Shown one piece after another: positions 16,321 through 27,066 of a stretch of 64,000 bases of DNA. The notes under the pieces are model-generated. The model was not told the origin of the DNA. It did no database searches and worked only from the letters and a program-made list of their open reading frames with translations. The position numbers were made by a program, and so were the translations under genes. The stretch comes from JACDER01 sp963717765. Lineage in GTDB: Bacteria > Actinomycetota > Thermoleophilia > Gaiellales > Gaiellaceae. The stretch's first letter is position 1. Every line of letters starts with the position of its first letter. The DNA lies in the NCBI GenBank assembly GCA_963717765.1, contig CAVQWX010000004.1:62001-126000 (forward strand), read 5' to 3'.

Positions 16321-18183
16321 GTCCTGCGGCACCCACAGATCCGCTCCGTACTCGTGCTTGGGCTCGTGCCGGAAGCCGACGTACGACTCGACCTTGAACT
16401 GCGAGGGAAACTCCGGGTCGCCCGGCCCGGGCCGCACGGCCACCATCCCCAGCTTCGGCCAGTCCGTGGTCATCAGCTTCAGGGTGGGAGGGCGGACCGG
16501 GCGGGCAATGAAGCGCTCCCAGTCGTGCCGCCGGTGGAACGCGGCCCGCCGGTCCTCCAGCGAGCGCGACCGGTCCATGACGATCCGGTAGTCGGCCTCG
16601 CGCAGCACCTGGTTGGGGATGCGTGCCGGCCAGAAGGTGGGGAGGACGGTGGAGATGCGCCGCTGGTAGCCGGAGCGGCAGCTGGCCGCGTCGTTGTGCC
16701 ACGGGACGCCGAGCCAGGCGGTCAGGTCGCCGGGGGCGGACCCCTGCAACGGCCCTTGCTTGGCGAAGACGACGTCCCGCGTCAGGCGCGGTCCCCACTC
16801 CGTCTCGGGCTCCGTCGAGCGCACGCGCAGCCGCCACGGGCGCTCCCACATTGACGCGACGCGCAGCGTCCATGGCGCCTCGATCCCGGGGTGGAACGCG
16901 CCTCCCAGGCACGACTCGAGTGACGCGCGATCGATCGCGCGCGCCTGCTCCTGCGCCGTCAGGCTCGCGAAGTCGGGCGAAACCGCGAACGCGCTGTCGC
17001 GGTCGTCCACGTAGCGGCCGTCCGCCCAGGCGCCGAGATGCTGGTATTGGAGCGGCGTGACGGTGAGCCACTGGCGCACGTCCTGCTGCGGAATGTTGAC
17101 GTGGTCGCCGTACATGTCCGGGACGGCGCCGGGTTGCGAAGTCAGATAGGCCGGATTGCGGAACCGCTCGAAAAGCGCGCGGTGGAAGGAACCCGCGCCC
17201 GGGTCGGCGAGCCGCGCGACGTTCTCGTCCGTGAGCCAGTCCTCCCTGCTGCCGAAGCCGTTGCTCAGGAAGAAGCCCTCGTTGACCCACTGCATCTCGG
17301 TCATGCGGGCGAAAATCGGAAAGACGTCGCCGGCGAAGCTCGTCTCGCCGGCGTCGAGCTGTCCCGACGCGACGAACGTCGAGCGCACCGCGTCGTATAG
17401 CGTGACGAGGCCGGTCGCAATCCCTGGGCCGTAGTTCGGAGGCGTGACGAGCACCCAGGCCGGATCGGCCTCGATCGTGCGGCCGCCGAGGCTGACGGTC
17501 GCGTGCACTGGTCCGTCGCAGACGTCGTCCGTCCAGCCGTTGTCCCCGGAGAAGGTGGTGAGCGGATGGTTCCCGAGCGAGTAGGCACGACCGGGGCCGG
17601 GAAGGACGACCAGGCGCCCGTCCCCGTCGGTCATCAGCTCCCCGAGATCGACGTCGACGCCGAGGAACGTCCCGCCGCCGAGCGAGACCGGGCGGGCGCC
17701 GGCGCCGCGCACGCTCTTCTCGCCCGGGAAGACGATCAGGCGGTCCCGTTTGCGGACGTTCTCGTTCCGCGGCGCCGCCTTCTGCGCGTCGGGGAGGTCG
17801 AACGGCGTGGAGAAGTCGTACCAGGCCGCCTTCGTGTTGGCGACGGACACGCGCCAGGTGACGTCCGCCTCCGCCGCGGTGAGCTCGCGGACGGGGAGAC
17901 CGTCCGCGTCGAGCCCGTAGACGCGGAAGCGCGCCGCCTGCTTGGCCACCGCGCCGTTGCCGTCCTTGAACCCGACCTGCGCGTGCGGCAGCGCGCCGGG
18001 AACCTCGGGACCGAAGAAGAAGGCGTCAGGGCTGTTGCCCACGCGCGCGACACCGATCGTCGGGTGGATCGCGGCGCGGACGATCCGGCGGTCGTCGCCA
18101 CTCGCACAGCCGGCCGCCCATGGCAGTCCGAGCAGGGCCGCCGCGGCCGCGCTCCTCTTCAGGAACTGACCCCGCGTCGTCAG
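16318..18183 (-). CDS. LodA/GoxA-like amino-acid oxidase with predicted cysteine tryptophylquinone cofactor
   Basis: 621 aa from CTG 18183 (TTG 18210 is the alternative). The N-terminus has a Tat/lipoprotein-like signal (FLKRS, Ala-rich core, lipobox WAAGC), so it is exported. The start AAIHPTIGVARVGNSPDAFFFGPE and WVNEGFFLSNGFG region fit the LodA family. The cofactor Cys is in ESCLGGAFHPGIE (codon 16909-16911). A Trp lies exactly 65 residues on (codon 16714-16716), the spacing of Cys516-Trp581 in LodA; another Trp is at +70 in GVPWHNDAASC. LodA proteins oxidise the amino group of Lys or Gly to release hydrogen peroxide. The substrate here is unknown. Confidence 0.85.
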   Translation of the reverse strand: MTTRGQFLKRSAAAAALLGLPWAAGCASGDDRRIVRAAIHPTIGVARVGNSPDAFFFGPEVPGALPHAQVGFKDGNGAVAKQAARFRVYGLDADGLPVRELTAAEADVTWRVSVANTKAAWYDFSTPFDLPDAQKAAPRNENVRKRDRLIVFPGEKSVRGAGARPVSLGGGTFLGVDVDLGELMTDGDGRLVVLPGPGRAYSLGNHPLTTFSGDNGWTDDVCDGPVHATVSLGGRTIEADPAWVLVTPPNYGPGIATGLVTLYDAVRSTFVASGQLDAGETSFAGDVFPIFARMTEMQWVNEGFFLSNGFGSREDWLTDENVARLADPGAGSFHRALFERFRNPAYLTSQPGAVPDMYGDHVNIPQQDVRQWLTVTPLQYQHLGAWADGRYVDDRDSAFAVSPDFASLTAQEQARAIDRASLESCLGGAFHPGIEAPWTLRVASMWERPWRLRVRSTEPETEWGPRLTRDVVFAKQGPLQGSAPGDLTAWLGVPWHNDAASCRSGYQRRISTVLPTFWPARIPNQVLREADYRIVMDRSRSLEDRRAAFHRRHDWERFIARPVRPPTLKLMTTDWPKLGMVAVRPGPGDPEFPSQFKVESYVGFRHEPKHEYGADLWVPQD

Positions 18184-18199
18184 GCCGGGGGAGAGCGGG

Positions 18200-20683
18200 C
18201 TAGTGGGCAACCGGCTCGAAGACCTCGTCCACCAGCGCATCGAACCGTTGCGGGAGCCGTCCCGTAACGTCGGCGAACTCGCGCAAGTAGAAGAGGTAGG
18301 ACTGCCACTCGTCATATCGGTCTGGGAATCGGTCGCGCTGGTTTCTGATCAGCCCCTCGAGCTGCTGGATCGTCCAGGCGCCGGGTTGCTGCGGGAGGCG
18401 TCCGAGCAGCGCCGAGTCGAGCTCGGGGCCAGGGGACTCCTTCTGGAGGCCGTCGACCGGGGCGTGCCGGGTGCGGCGTTCGGCTGCCAGCTCGTCGCGT
18501 GACTTTGCCAGCTCGGCTTCGCGTTGCTTCAGCTGCGCCTGCTCGGCGGCGAGCTTCCTGGCGGAGTCCCCCAGCGCCGCCAGCTCCTCGCGTGACTTTG
18601 CCAGCTCGGCTTCGCGTTGCTTCAGCTGCGCCTGCTCGGCGGCGAGCTTCCTGGCGGAGTCCCCCAGCGCCGCCAGCTCCTCGCGTGACTTTGCCAGCTC
18701 GGCTTCGCGTTGCTTCAGCTGCGCCTGCTCGGCGGCGAGCTTCCTGGCCGAGTCCCCCAGCGCAGACTGCCGCTTCTCCGCCTCCTTCTCCTGCAGCTGG
18801 AGCTTCCGGCGGTCGCCGGCGAAGCTCCTCTCAGAGGAGCGCAGCCTCGCTTCGCCCTCCGTGAGCCTGCCTTCACGCTCGTCGAGGGTTCGCCCGCGGT
18901 CTTCCAGCCTGGCGCGCGAGGTGGCGAGCGCCTGTTGAGTCTCGGCGAGCTCTCCCTCTCGCGCCGCGACGCCGCGCTCCCGCTCGGCGATCGCTGCCGC
19001 CCGGCGTTCGAGCTCGGCCAACTTCCGCGTCGTGTCCTCGAGAGTCTCCTCCCGCGCGTCAAGGGCTGATTCCCGCTTCTCCAGCACGCGGGACTGTTCG
19101 TGGAGCATTGTCTCCTCGCGCTTCAGCCGGGCATCCTCGGACGCCAGCTGGGCGGCTCTCGTCTCGAGAGCATCCGCGGTCTTCTTGAGATCCCTTCGCT
19201 CCGCGTCGACGGCCTGAAAGCGCGCATTCACGTCCGCTTCGCGGCGGCGGGCATCGGCGGCTTCGCGCTTCGCTCCGTCGCCCAGACTCACGACTTCGGC
19301 GCGCTGCTCGCCCAACGTCCTCTCGCTCGCACGCAGCTGCTCTTCGCGCTCGCGCAACTCCTGCCGGCGCACGTCGAGCCGCTTGTGCTCCGCCTCCTCG
19401 GAGCTGCGCAGCGCGGCCTCCGACGCGGTCTGGCGCTCGGTTCGCTCCTTCAGCCGAGCCTCGTCGCGGGCGACCGCTGCGGCGCGAGCATCCAGGTCGG
19501 CTTCCCGCCCGCGCAGGGCTCGCTCCTGCTCGGAGAACCCGCGCGACTTCTGCTCGGCCTTGTCGGCCTGCGTCTCGAGCCGGACGCGTGCCTCGTCCAA
19601 CTCCTTGTGCGCCTTCGCGAGGGTTCGCTCGCGCGCCTCCAGGTCCGCCTGCTGATCGTCGAGCTCCTTTGCCCGTCTTCGCGTCTCCGTCTCGAGCGCG
19701 GCCAGCTCGCGCCGCGCCTCGTCGTTCTTGCGCGCGGCTTGGTCGCGCCGGTCGAGGTCGGTCTCGCGCTCGTCGAGCTGCGTGCGCAGCGCGTCCAGCG
19801 CCTGCTCTTCGTCCCGCAGGCGCGCTTCGACTTCCTCGTGCTCGCGCCGCGTTGCGCTCAGCGCGCCGCGCTCCTCGTCGAGCGACGCCGCCCGGGCGGC
19901 GAGATCGTCCTCGCGCGCCGCGAGCGCCGCCTCGCGCTCGGCGGACTGCCGTGCCTGTGCTTTCGTGTTGTCGGCGAGGGCGGCGAGCGCGTCTCGTTCC
20001 GCGGCTACGGCCTCCTCGGCCGGAGCGATCCGCTCTTCGCGCTCCGCGAGAGCCGCCTCGTCGCGCTCTATCCGGGCCTCGACGGCGCGCAGGGCCTGGA
20101 GCTGCTCCGCGAGCTGCTTCTCGCGGGCGGAGAGGGCGGACGACGCCGCCTCGGCCTCTTGCGTGTGTGCGTCGTTCCGCTTGTCCAGCGCCGCGGCGTG
20201 CGCCACGAGCTCAGACTGGCGACGGTCGATCTCCCGCTCACGGCTTTCCACCTTCCGGCGCGCGCTCTCGAGCTCTCGCTCTGCGGCGGCGGTCGCTTGC
20301 ATTCGCTCCTCGGCGTCGGCGACGAAGCGCTTCAGCTCGTCCTGCGACTTCGCAACCGCCTGCTCCGCGCGCGCGGTGGCGGCTTCGCGGACGGCCAGCT
20401 CGCCGGCGAGCGCGTCCAGCTTCTTCTCATGGTCGGTGAACCCGGCCGTCTGCCGGATCAGCAGCGCGCCCAGCTCGTCCTTCAGCCCGCGCTCGTGCTG
20501 CTGCAGCTCCTCGCGCGCCGCCGACAGCTCGCGCTCGCGCTGGCCGATGCGGCCTGCCTCCTCGCGCAGGCCCCGCTCGCGATCGATCAGCTTGTTCAGC
20601 GCGGATCGGTGCTTCTTGACGTCGTCCAGCTGCTGCGCGATGTCCTGGGCGTCCTTCTGCTCCTGCTTCATTGTGCGCGGCAT
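18200..20683 (-). CDS. Large coiled-coil protein with tandem 31-residue repeats
   Basis: 827 aa. Residues ~1-745 are an almost unbroken Glu/Arg/Ala/Leu coiled coil without a signal peptide. A 31-residue unit (with LAALGDSARKLAAEQAQLK) occurs three times at about 640-730. The last ~75 residues look globular: GAWTIQQLEGLIRNQRDRFP, YDEWQSYLFYLREFADVTGRLP, then LVDEVFEPVAH. The tail resembles no enzyme I know. The gene ends 17 bases before the LodA-like start on the same strand, so a structural or scaffolding role with that system is possible but unproven. The start could also be ATG 20671. Confidence 0.8.
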   Translation of the reverse strand: MPRTMKQEQKDAQDIAQQLDDVKKHRSALNKLIDRERGLREEAGRIGQRERELSAAREELQQHERGLKDELGALLIRQTAGFTDHEKKLDALAGELAVREAATARAEQAVAKSQDELKRFVADAEERMQATAAAERELESARRKVESREREIDRRQSELVAHAAALDKRNDAHTQEAEAASSALSAREKQLAEQLQALRAVEARIERDEAALAEREERIAPAEEAVAAERDALAALADNTKAQARQSAEREAALAAREDDLAARAASLDEERGALSATRREHEEVEARLRDEEQALDALRTQLDERETDLDRRDQAARKNDEARRELAALETETRRRAKELDDQQADLEARERTLAKAHKELDEARVRLETQADKAEQKSRGFSEQERALRGREADLDARAAAVARDEARLKERTERQTASEAALRSSEEAEHKRLDVRRQELREREEQLRASERTLGEQRAEVVSLGDGAKREAADARRREADVNARFQAVDAERRDLKKTADALETRAAQLASEDARLKREETMLHEQSRVLEKRESALDAREETLEDTTRKLAELERRAAAIAERERGVAAREGELAETQQALATSRARLEDRGRTLDEREGRLTEGEARLRSSERSFAGDRRKLQLQEKEAEKRQSALGDSARKLAAEQAQLKQREAELAKSREELAALGDSARKLAAEQAQLKQREAELAKSREELAALGDSARKLAAEQAQLKQREAELAKSRDELAAERRTRHAPVDGLQKESPGPELDSALLGRLPQQPGAWTIQQLEGLIRNQRDRFPDRYDEWQSYLFYLREFADVTGRLPQRFDALVDEVFEPVAH
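18499..18762 (-). repeat. Three near-identical 93-bp tandem repeats inside the coiled-coil gene
   Basis: The same 93-base unit begins near 18501, 18594 and 18687 (marker GACTTTGCC). The first two copies are essentially identical, and the third differs at a few positions at its end. The unit encodes 31 residues, just over four heptads plus a stutter. Near-identity at DNA level implies recent amplification or gene conversion, so copy number may vary between strains. Confidence 0.9.
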
Positions 20684-20707
20684 CCTACTGCGATTTGCAG
20701 GAAGTTT

Positions 20708-21402
20708 CTAGGAAGCGAGGTGGTCGAGGATCAGCTCGAGCATGCGGCACGAGTGGAGGACGTGCTCGTGCGCGACCGCGCGGGCGCCGGCTGCGCTGCG
20801 CGCCACGATCGCATCGCGTATGGCGCGGTGCTGACGGACGTTCTGCTCGTAGAGCTCGTCGATCTCGGGCCCGCCGGGCCGCCACTGGCTGAGGAACGTG
20901 CGCCGCGCGCTCTTGGCGGCGCGCGCGACCATGGGCGCGCGGGCGGCCTCGTAGATGACGTCGTGAAAACCGTAGTTGGCGCGCATCCACTCGCCCGTCA
21001 GCCGCAGGCGCTCGCTTTCGGGTCGGGAGCGGTCGAGGAGCGCCGTCGTCACCTCGGCGAAGCGCGCCTCGGCCTCCTCCAGTGCGGCCAGCCCCGCGTC
21101 GTCGATCAGCGCCGTGGCCAGCTCGGTTGCGAGCGCCTCGAGCTCGGCGCGGATGAGGAAGGCCTCGCGCAGCTCGCCTCGCGAGATCTCGCGCACGCGC
21201 ACGCCGCGGTTGGGGACGAACGAGACGAGCCCGGTGGCCGCGAGCCGCCGGAGAGCCTCGCGCACCGGTGTCCGGCTGACCTCGAACTGCTCCGAGAGCT
21301 GCTCCTGGCGGAGGACGGCGCCCGGCGGGATCTCGCCCGACACGATCGCGTCCTCGAGCGCGAGCGCGATCTCGTCGGCCTTCGTCCCGTGCTCGGTATC
21401 CG

Positions 21403-21406
<4 letters not shown>
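20708..21406 (-). CDS. GntR-family transcriptional regulator (FadR/FCD type)
   Basis: 232 aa. Residues 5-75 are a winged helix with VLRQEQLSEQFEVSRTPVREALRRL and VRVREISRGE. The rest is an all-helical FCD effector domain with metal/ligand His and Arg residues, ending CRMLELILDHLAS. It is the last gene of aceB-aceA-regulator, so control of the glyoxylate shunt is the natural inference. There is no ATG/GTG/TTG near the 5' end. CTG at 21406 overlaps the aceA stop as CTGA and gives MTDTEHGTKADEI. Confidence 0.88.
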
Positions 21407-22661
<1,255 letters not shown>

Positions 22662-22665
<4 letters not shown>

Positions 22666-24179
22666 TTCCCCTCCTGGATCAGTTGGTCGTAGGCGGGCAA
22701 GGTCAGGAATTCGACGAAGTCGTCCGCGAGCGCGACCTGCTCGAAGAGCTCGCGGGCAGCGGGGGAGACCTCCTCCGCCGCGCTCTCCTCCCCGATGACG
22801 CGCAGGACGTCGTCACGCGAGAACCGGCCGTGGCGTACCCACTGCCATATCTGCGAGCGGGCGATCTCCGCCGTGGCCGCGTCCTCCATCAGGTTGAAGA
22901 TCGCGACAGCGCCGGTGCCGTCGAGCCAGGCGCTCAGATAGCGGAGGCCGACGCCGGCGTCGTTGCGGAGCCCGTCCTCCGTCACTTCGCCGGGTGTCGA
23001 CGACACGTCGAGCAGCTCCTCGGCGCCGACCGAGACCTCCTCGCGTTGCCGGTCGAGCTGGTTGGGACGGTCGAACTCGGCGAGGGCGACCGAGACGAGG
23101 TCGGGATGCGCGACCCAGGTTCCGTCGAAGCCGTCACCTGCCTCGCGCACCTTGTCCTCGCGCACCTTCGCCAGGGCCTTCTCGTTCAGCGCCGCGTCGC
23201 GGCGGCTGGGGATGAAGGCGGCCATCCCGCCCATCGCGTGCGCGCCGCGCCGATGGCAGGTCTTGACGAGCAGTTGCGCGTACGCGCGCATGAACGGGGC
23301 GGTCATTGTCACCGAGTTGCGGTCGGGGAGAACGAACTCGGGCCGCTCGCGGAAGGTCTTGATGACGCTGAACAGGTAGTCCCAGCGGCCTGCGTTCAGG
23401 CCCGCCGCATGCTCGCGCAGCTCCCACAGGATCTCGTCCATCTCGAACGCGGCGAGGATCGTCTCGATGAGGACGGTGGCCTTGACCGAGCCGTGCGGCA
23501 GGCCGAGCCGCTCCTCCGCGAAGGTGAAGACGTCGTTCCAGAGGCGTGCCTCGAGATGGCTCTCGAGCTTGGGGAGGTACAGGTACGGCCCCGTCCCGCG
23601 GTCGAGCAGCCGGCGGCCGTTGTGGAAGAGGTACACACCGAAGTCGAAGAACGCGCCGGCCAGCGGCCCCTCCTCGGCGTCGACGTGCCTCTCCGGGAGG
23701 TGGAGGCCGCGCGGCCGCACGAGCAGCGTCGCGACTTCCTCGTTCAAACGGTACTCCTTGTCCTCTGTCCGCAGCTCGATCGTCCGCTCGATCGCGTCGA
23801 TCAGGTTCGCCTGCCCATCGACCAGGTTCGACCACGTTGGCGCGTTCGCGTCCTCGAAGTCGGCCATGAACATGCGCGCGCCGGAGTTGAGCGCGTTGAT
23901 CACCATCTTCCGGTCGGTCGGGCCCGTGATCTCGACGCGGCGGTCCTGAAGGTCGGGAGGAGTGGGGGAGATCGTCCACTCGCCCGCGCGAAGCTCCGCT
24001 GTCTCGGGAAGGAATCCGGGAAGCTCGCCCGCGGCGATGCGCTCGCGCCGCTCGGCCCGCGCCTCGAGGAGCTCGCGCCGCCGGCCGTCGAAGCGCCGGT
24101 GGATCTCGATGACGAAGTCGAGCGCTTCCGGTGTCAGGATGCGCTCGGTTGCTGCCTCGGCCGCCGTGCTAGCTGCCAT
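22662..24179 (-). CDS. aceB: Malate synthase A
   Basis: 505 aa from ATG 24179. Condenses glyoxylate with acetyl-CoA to malate. Family motifs are visible: MFMADFEDANAPTW near residue 105, RPRGLHLPERHV, a VKATVLIETILAAFEMDEILWELREHAAGLN block, GAHAMGGMAAFIP, and the catalytic-loop region DGTWVAHPDLV. The start has a GGAGG about 10 bases upstream. A longer start at 24218 would run through the palindrome at 24202 and is unlikely. First gene of the aceB-aceA-gntR operon. Confidence 0.96.
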
Positions 24180-24201
24180 ATCTGGGACCCCTCCGCGTCG
24201 A

Positions 24202-24215
24202 TTTCGGATCCGAAA
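24202..24215. promoter_or_regulatory. Perfect 14-bp palindrome upstream of aceB (candidate operator)
   Basis: TTTCGGATCCGAAA lies 23 bases before the aceB ATG and right after AT-rich sequence (TAAGGTATG read toward aceB) that could hold a -10 element. A palindrome overlapping the transcription start is a typical repressor site. The FCD regulator encoded at the end of the operon is the first candidate, but its motif is not known. Confidence 0.5.
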
Positions 24216-24313
24216 CATACCTTACAGCGCAGATGCGCGCCGGATGGGGTGCATACGGGATCCAACGAGCCACAAGAATGGATCCACAAACCTCGGCGGG
24301 TAGCCTTCCCGGC

Positions 24314-25015
24314 GTGCGGATTCGCCTGCTCGTCACGGCGGTTCTCGCCGTCTCGCTGGCCGGCACGTCGCTGGCCGCCGGCGGCGCGACCGTGCCCAAG
24401 CCGCGCATCGTCTGGAAGCCGATCGCCTTCGGCGCGAAGCGGAAGGCCGAGACGGCCGCGTACTCGAAGCGACATTACGGCACGGCGCAGTGGCGGCTCG
24501 CCCATCCGCACGTGATCGTCGAGCACTACACCGCCTCGAGCTTCGGATCCGCCTACGCGACCTTCGCGTCCGACTCGCCCGATTCCGAGCTGCACGAGCT
24601 GCCCGGGACGTGCGCGCACTTCATCGTGGACACGGACGGCACGGTCTACCAGCTGGTCAACCTGAGCATCCGCTGCCGCCACACGGTCGGCCTCAACTGG
24701 ACGGCTGTCGGGATCGAGCACGTCGGCTACGCGGACGCGGACATCCTGCGCAACCCGCGCCAGCTCGCCGCCTCACTGAAGCTGACGTTGTGGCTGACGC
24801 AGAAACTCGGGATCAAGTTGCGGAACGTGATCGGCCACAACGAGAGCCTGACGAGCCCGTACCACAAGGAGCTGTACCCGGCCTGGCGTTGCCAGACCCA
24901 CGGCGACTGGAACTACACGGACATGGCGGTCTACCGGGGGAAGTTGCGGAAGCTGGCGCGCCGGTACGGGATCGACATGGGCAAGCTGCCCAAGCAGGGC
25001 CACACCGACTGCTGA
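24314..25015 (+). CDS. Secreted N-acetylmuramoyl-L-alanine amidase (Amidase_2)
   Basis: 233 aa from GTG 24314, which places a signal peptide (RIRLLVTAVLAVSLAGTSLAAG) at the very N-terminus. ATG 24278 is an alternative. The Amidase_2 zinc site is seen as VIVEHYTASS (first His), GLNWTAVGIEHVGY (catalytic Glu and neighbouring His) and NVIGHNESL (His), with a final CQTHGDWNY. It should cleave the bond between muramic acid and the stem peptide outside the cell. Convergent with the prenyltransferase gene, with stops 4 bases apart. Confidence 0.85.
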   Translation: MRIRLLVTAVLAVSLAGTSLAAGGATVPKPRIVWKPIAFGAKRKAETAAYSKRHYGTAQWRLAHPHVIVEHYTASSFGSAYATFASDSPDSELHELPGTCAHFIVDTDGTVYQLVNLSIRCRHTVGLNWTAVGIEHVGYADADILRNPRQLAASLKLTLWLTQKLGIKLRNVIGHNESLTSPYHKELYPAWRCQTHGDWNYTDMAVYRGKLRKLARRYGIDMGKLPKQGHTDC

Positions 25016-25019
25016 ATCG

Positions 25020-25859
25020 CTAGCGCCCGAACCGGCGCCGGCGATGCTGGTAGGTGCGGAGGGCGCGGAGGAAGTCGAGCTCGCGTAGCTCGGGCCAGTA
25101 GACGTCCGTGAAGTAGAGCTCGCTGTGCGCGCCCTGCCACGGGAGGAAGCCGCTCAGGCGGACCTCGCCGCTCGTACGGATGATCAGGTCCGGATCCGGC
25201 TCACCCGCCGTGTACAGGTGTGAGGCGATCGCCTCCGGGGTGATCCGCTCCGCCATCGCCGCCGTGTCCAGGTCCTCGGAGACGAGCCGCTTGACCAGCG
25301 CGCGCGTGGCGTCCACCAGCTCGTCGCGGCCGCTGTAGCCGAGCGCGATGTTCAGGCGCAGGCCGCCGTTCTCCGCGGTTGCCTCTTCCGCGAAGCGGAT
25401 CGCGTCCTGCAGCCTCTCCGGCAGCTCCTCGAGCCGGCCGTAGACCCGGATGCGCACCGACTGGCGCCCATGCAGCTCGGCGAGGGAGCGGAGCTTGTCG
25501 GCCACGACGTCCAGCAGGCCCGAGACCTCGTCCGCCGAGCGGCCCAGGTTTTCGTTGGACAGGGCCCAGACGGTGACCTGTCCGATGCCGAGGCGGACGC
25601 ACCAGTCCAGGAGCTCGTCCAGCTTGTCCGCACCCGCTCGATGGCCGTCCGCCGCCTCCTGGAAGCCGGCCAGGCTCGCCCAGCGGCGGTTCCCGTCCAG
25701 GATGACCGCGACATGGGCGGGCAGCGGAAGGCGCTCGACCTCGTGGCGCAGCCGGGCCGTGTAGAAGGAGTAGACCGGCGCGACGAGAAGATGGGACAGG
25801 CGATGGGTGCGCGGCGGAGCCGCGCTCGCAGTGCGGGTTGTCGCCACCTCCGTCGTCAC
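25020..25859 (-). CDS. uppS: Cis-prenyltransferase (isoprenyl/undecaprenyl diphosphate synthase)
   Basis: 279 aa from GTG 25859. Motifs in order: HVAVILDGNRRWA (catalytic Asp and phosphate loop), GHRAGADKLDELLDWC, VWALSNENLGRS, and DLIIRTSGEVRLSGFLPWQ with ELYFTDVYWPEL. These are the five conserved regions of the family, which makes Z-polyprenyl diphosphate lipid carriers for wall synthesis. An N-terminal extension of about 45 residues precedes the core, as in many actinobacterial enzymes. Chain length cannot be told from sequence. uppP at 27481 recycles the same carrier. Confidence 0.93.
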   Translation of the reverse strand: MTTEVATTRTASAAPPRTHRLSHLLVAPVYSFYTARLRHEVERLPLPAHVAVILDGNRRWASLAGFQEAADGHRAGADKLDELLDWCVRLGIGQVTVWALSNENLGRSADEVSGLLDVVADKLRSLAELHGRQSVRIRVYGRLEELPERLQDAIRFAEEATAENGGLRLNIALGYSGRDELVDATRALVKRLVSEDLDTAAMAERITPEAIASHLYTAGEPDPDLIIRTSGEVRLSGFLPWQGAHSELYFTDVYWPELRELDFLRALRTYQHRRRRFGR

Positions 25860-25920
25860 GAAGCTGTAGTATCCCGGTACCTCGCCGGGCGGCGCCGTTT
25901 TGCCTGTCTTGCCGCTCGCT

Positions 25921-25946
25921 GGAATACGCCCTCCCTGTAGAGCGTT
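25921..25946 (+). promoter_or_regulatory. ECF-type (SigR-like) promoter candidate upstream of the sigma factor gene
   Basis: GGAAT at 25921-25925 and GTT at 25944-25946 are separated by exactly 18 bases, matching the GGAAT-N18-GTT consensus reported for SigR-type thiol-stress sigma factors in Streptomyces. The GTT is 66 bases before the sigma gene start. A single short match can occur by chance. Confidence 0.4.
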
Positions 25947-26012
25947 ATAGGTAGTGCGGCCGGGCGGCCGCCGTAAGAAAAGGCGCCGCCGTCGCACGAC
26001 CAGTGAAAGGAA

Positions 26013-27047
26013 GTGAAGGAACTGAACGTTTTCGTTGATCTGCCTGTCTCCGAGCTACTCGACGAGATCGAGGAGCGGGGGACTATCGAAGAGAGCGCTC
26101 TCGAGGCGCTCGCGCTGGAGCACGACCTCGGTGAGGACGATGTCGTAGCCCTGCGGACCGAGCTCGAGGAGCGCGGTGTCGAGATCGTCACGCCCGAGGT
26201 CCAGCACGAGGCCGATCACTCCCACATGCCGACCGACTCGCTCGGGCTGCTCATGCGTGACGCGGGACGCTTCGCGCTGCTCACGGCGGCCGAGGAGGTC
26301 GAGCTATCGAAGCGCGTCGAGCGCGGTGACCCGGCGGCGAAGGAGCGGATGATCAACTCCAACCTCCGCCTCGTCATCTCCATCGCGAAGCGCTACCAGG
26401 GCCACGGAGTGCCGCTGGGCGACCTCGTCCAGGAAGGCGTGATCGGACTCAACCGCGCTGTCGAGAAGTTCGACTGGCGGCGCGGCTTCAAGTTCTCGAC
26501 CTACGCAACCTGGTGGATCCGCCAGGCCTGCCAGCGCGCCGTCTCGAACCAGTCGACCACGATCCGCGTCCCGACCCATGTGCACGAGCGGCGGCTCAAG
26601 CTGAGCCGCGCCGCGGCACGGCTCGAGACGAAGCTGGGTCGCCAGGCGACCCGCGAGGAGCTCGCCGAGGCCGCAGGCCTCGAGCTCCGGCACGTCGAGG
26701 AGGCTCTGGACGCGGCGGAGGCTCCCGTCTCGCTCAACCAGAGCCTGGGCGACGGAGCCGACGGCGGCGAGCTGGGCGATCTGTTCGGCGACCCGACGTC
26801 CGGCGATCCCGCCGAGGAGGCGTCCGACTCGATCGCGCGGCTCGAGGTGCGCAAGGCGCTGCAAAAGCTGCCGGAGCGGCAGCGGCGGGTGCTCGAGCTG
26901 CGCTTCGGCTTCGACGGCGAATCGGCTTCGCTCGAGGCGATCGGCAAGGAGCTCGGGCTCACCCGCGAGCGGGTGCGCCAGCTGGAGGCCGCGGCGATGA
27001 CGGCGCTGGCCGCCGAGCTCGACGCGGATCTCGCCCGAGCCGCCTAG
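26013..27047 (+). CDS. RNA polymerase sigma-70 family factor (group 1/2)
   Basis: 344 aa. After an acidic N-terminal module (residues 1-70, region-1.1-like) come region 1.2/2 with RLVISIAKRYQGHGVPLGDLVQEG and the promoter-melting FKFSTYATWWIRQA, region 3 (TREELAEAAGL), and region 4 with LPERQRRVLELRFGF and the recognition helix LTRERVRQLEAAAM. The region 2.4-3 sequence (QRAVSNQSTTIRVPTHVHE) differs from the usual QARTIRIPVHM of principal sigma factors, so this may be a group 2 (HrdB-like accessory) factor. The start GTG 26013 follows AAAGGA. Confidence 0.92.
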   Translation: MKELNVFVDLPVSELLDEIEERGTIEESALEALALEHDLGEDDVVALRTELEERGVEIVTPEVQHEADHSHMPTDSLGLLMRDAGRFALLTAAEEVELSKRVERGDPAAKERMINSNLRLVISIAKRYQGHGVPLGDLVQEGVIGLNRAVEKFDWRRGFKFSTYATWWIRQACQRAVSNQSTTIRVPTHVHERRLKLSRAAARLETKLGRQATREELAEAAGLELRHVEEALDAAEAPVSLNQSLGDGADGGELGDLFGDPTSGDPAEEASDSIARLEVRKALQKLPERQRRVLELRFGFDGESASLEAIGKELGLTRERVRQLEAAAMTALAAELDADLARAA

Positions 27048-27066
27048 AAGGAGTTCTCAAGGTGAC

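Noticed and set aside
18499..18762. CRISPR-like or satellite array
   Set aside because: The units are contiguous, without spacers, and in frame within a coiled-coil gene.
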